Origin: Stenotrophomonas raiganjensis (SeqCode) | Lineage (GTDB): Bacteria; Pseudomonadota; Gammaproteobacteria; Xanthomonadales; Xanthomonadaceae | NCBI RefSeq assembly: GCF_030658505.1 | Contig: NZ_JAUTXR010000065.1 | Span: 1-15,643 of the forward strand | Direction: 5' to 3' | Length of the DNA: 15,643 nt | Shown here: piece by piece, positions 15,116 to 15,643 of the stretch | Layout: every line of letters starts with the position of its first letter | How positions within the stretch are numbered: the stretch's first letter is position 1 | Notes under the pieces: model-generated | Told to the model about the DNA's origin: nothing | Seen by the model: only the letters and a program-made list of their open reading frames with translations | Databases searched by the model: none | Translations under genes and position numbers: made by a program

Positions 15116-15274
15116 GGCGGTAGGTTCCTTCGTTAAAAGAGCGACAGACAAAGCCTCTGGGTTGCTTTGCCCCATGAAATTCCTGAATACGGACGGCCCG
15201 CACTCCTGCAGGCCGCCAAGGTCAGTCCATAGACCTCAAAAACGTAGGCAGACCAGTTTCCCGGCCTGCCCAGA
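15116..15274 (-). promoter_or_regulatory. S10 operon 5' leader with three hairpins
   Basis: The leader runs from the expected start near 15274 to rpsJ. Hairpin 1 (15247-15270) has arms GGCAGGCCGG and CTGGTCTGCC with a GAAA loop and is followed by TACG and five T (15238-15242). Hairpin 2 (15192-15217) has arms GGCGGCCTGCA and TGCGGGCCGTC, 11 bp with G-U pairs, loop GGAG. Hairpin 3 (15149-15169) has arms CAAAGC and GCTTTG. In E. coli a leader of similar length mediates L4 control; sequence similarity to it is not claimed. Confidence 0.6.
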
Positions 15275-15280
15275 CGTAGA

Positions 15281-15309
15281 AGCATAATGGCACGCAAGGC
15301 AGCTGTCAA
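15281..15309 (-). promoter_or_regulatory. sigma70 promoter of the S10-spc genes
   Basis: On the minus strand TTGACA (15304-15309) and TATGCT (15281-15286) are separated by exactly 17 bases. The -35 is perfect and the -10 matches 4 of 6. It lies between tuf and rpsJ, pointing to rpsJ, with the expected start near 15274. This is the strongest promoter in the window. Confidence 0.88.
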
Positions 15310-15324
15310 CAGTCGCCTGTTGAC
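15305..15324. promoter_or_regulatory. perfect inverted repeat covering the S10 -35 element
   Basis: GTCAACAG (15305-15312), four-base centre, CTGTTGAC (15317-15324) form a perfect 8 bp inverted repeat. One arm contains five of the six bases of the TTGACA -35. The layout resembles an operator, but the regulator is unknown; a chance palindrome or an RNA hairpin of read-through tuf transcripts is also possible. Confidence 0.5.
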
Positions 15325-15367
15325 GCCGCCTGAATGGCATTGACCCTTCCTGGTCCGGGGAACACAA

Positions 15368-15433
15368 GGCACATCCTGTGCCTGCTTTCCCATTTGATAC
15401 GCCCCGATGCCCTACCCAGGCAACATCGGGGCG
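15368..15433 (-). terminator. hairpins after tuf, weak terminator candidates
   Basis: Fifteen bases after the tuf stop, CGCCCCGATG and CATCGGGGCG (15400-15433) form a 10 bp stem with a 14-base loop, followed by TATCAAATG rather than a U-run. A second stem, GGCACA/TGTGCC (15368-15382), is followed by TTGTGTTCC. Neither is a strong intrinsic terminator, so some read-through from the str operon into rpsJ is likely. Confidence 0.45.
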
Positions 15434-15447
15434 CAGATACTACCAGA

Positions 15448-15643
<196 letters not shown>

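Noticed and set aside
15116..15175. In-frame ATG at 15175 that would extend S10 by 20 residues, with AGGA close by
   Set aside because: S10 is 103 residues in the family, the extra residues look unconserved, and AAGGA precedes the ATG at 15115. It is more likely part of the leader.
15222..15237. Two-codon leader frame ATG GAC TGA after GAGG in the S10 leader
   Set aside because: Only three bases separate GAGG from the ATG, which is too short for good initiation, and such tiny frames arise by chance.
15133..15393. Minus-strand open frame of 86 codons between tuf and rpsJ
   Set aside because: It runs across the S10 promoter, the inverted repeat and the leader hairpins and has no coding signature.

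Overview
This window holds the S10-spc-alpha ribosomal protein gene cluster of a high-GC gammaproteobacterium. The best fit is Stenotrophomonas or a very close xanthomonad. Three things support that: L2 begins with MPLMKF, as I remember xanthomonad L2 doing; the S10 and spc gene sets are fused, with no rpmJ after secY; and two inverted pairs of GTAG-headed palindromes flank dsbB, which match the SMAG/REP repeats of S. maltophilia. All of the genes I am sure of lie on the minus strand, so transcription runs from high to low coordinates.

Layout from right to left. The window enters in the last 65 codons of tuf (EF-Tu, end of the str operon). A 332-base spacer follows, holding a near-consensus sigma70 promoter and a folded leader. 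Then come rpsJ-rplC-rplD-rplW-rplB-rpsS-rplV-rpsC-rplP-rpmC-rpsQ (S10 part) and, only 12 bases later, rplN-rplX-rplE-rpsN (start of the spc part). A 258-base spacer with a terminator-like hairpin separates rpsN from rpsH-rplF-rplR. A 161-base spacer with three hairpins separates rplR from rpsE-rpmD-rplO-secY. A 347-base spacer, with an extended -10 promoter starting inside the 3' end of secY, leads to the alpha part rpsM-rpsK-rpsD-rpoA-(193-base spacer)-rplQ. After a terminator and a repeat dimer comes the separate gene dsbB. At the left edge, the last few codons of a plus-strand gene may be present.

The proteins work together: most are 30S or 50S subunit components, SecY is the membrane channel that translating ribosomes feed, and RpoA is the RNA polymerase alpha subunit. 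Most junctions are 5-18 bases, with several overlaps. At seven junctions the stop codon is itself part of the next Shine-Dalgarno sequence, which suggests tight translational coupling.

The coding content is ordinary, and I see no new defence, mobile or metabolic system. What deserves a second look is the non-coding structure. Four spacers in the cluster are much longer than in E. coli and carry RNA hairpins. The S10 promoter has an inverted repeat over its -35 element, followed by an attenuator-like hairpin and U-run. The rpsD-rpoA spacer can fold in two mutually exclusive ways around the rpoA ribosome binding site. All structure statements are from reading by eye; no folding or database search was run.
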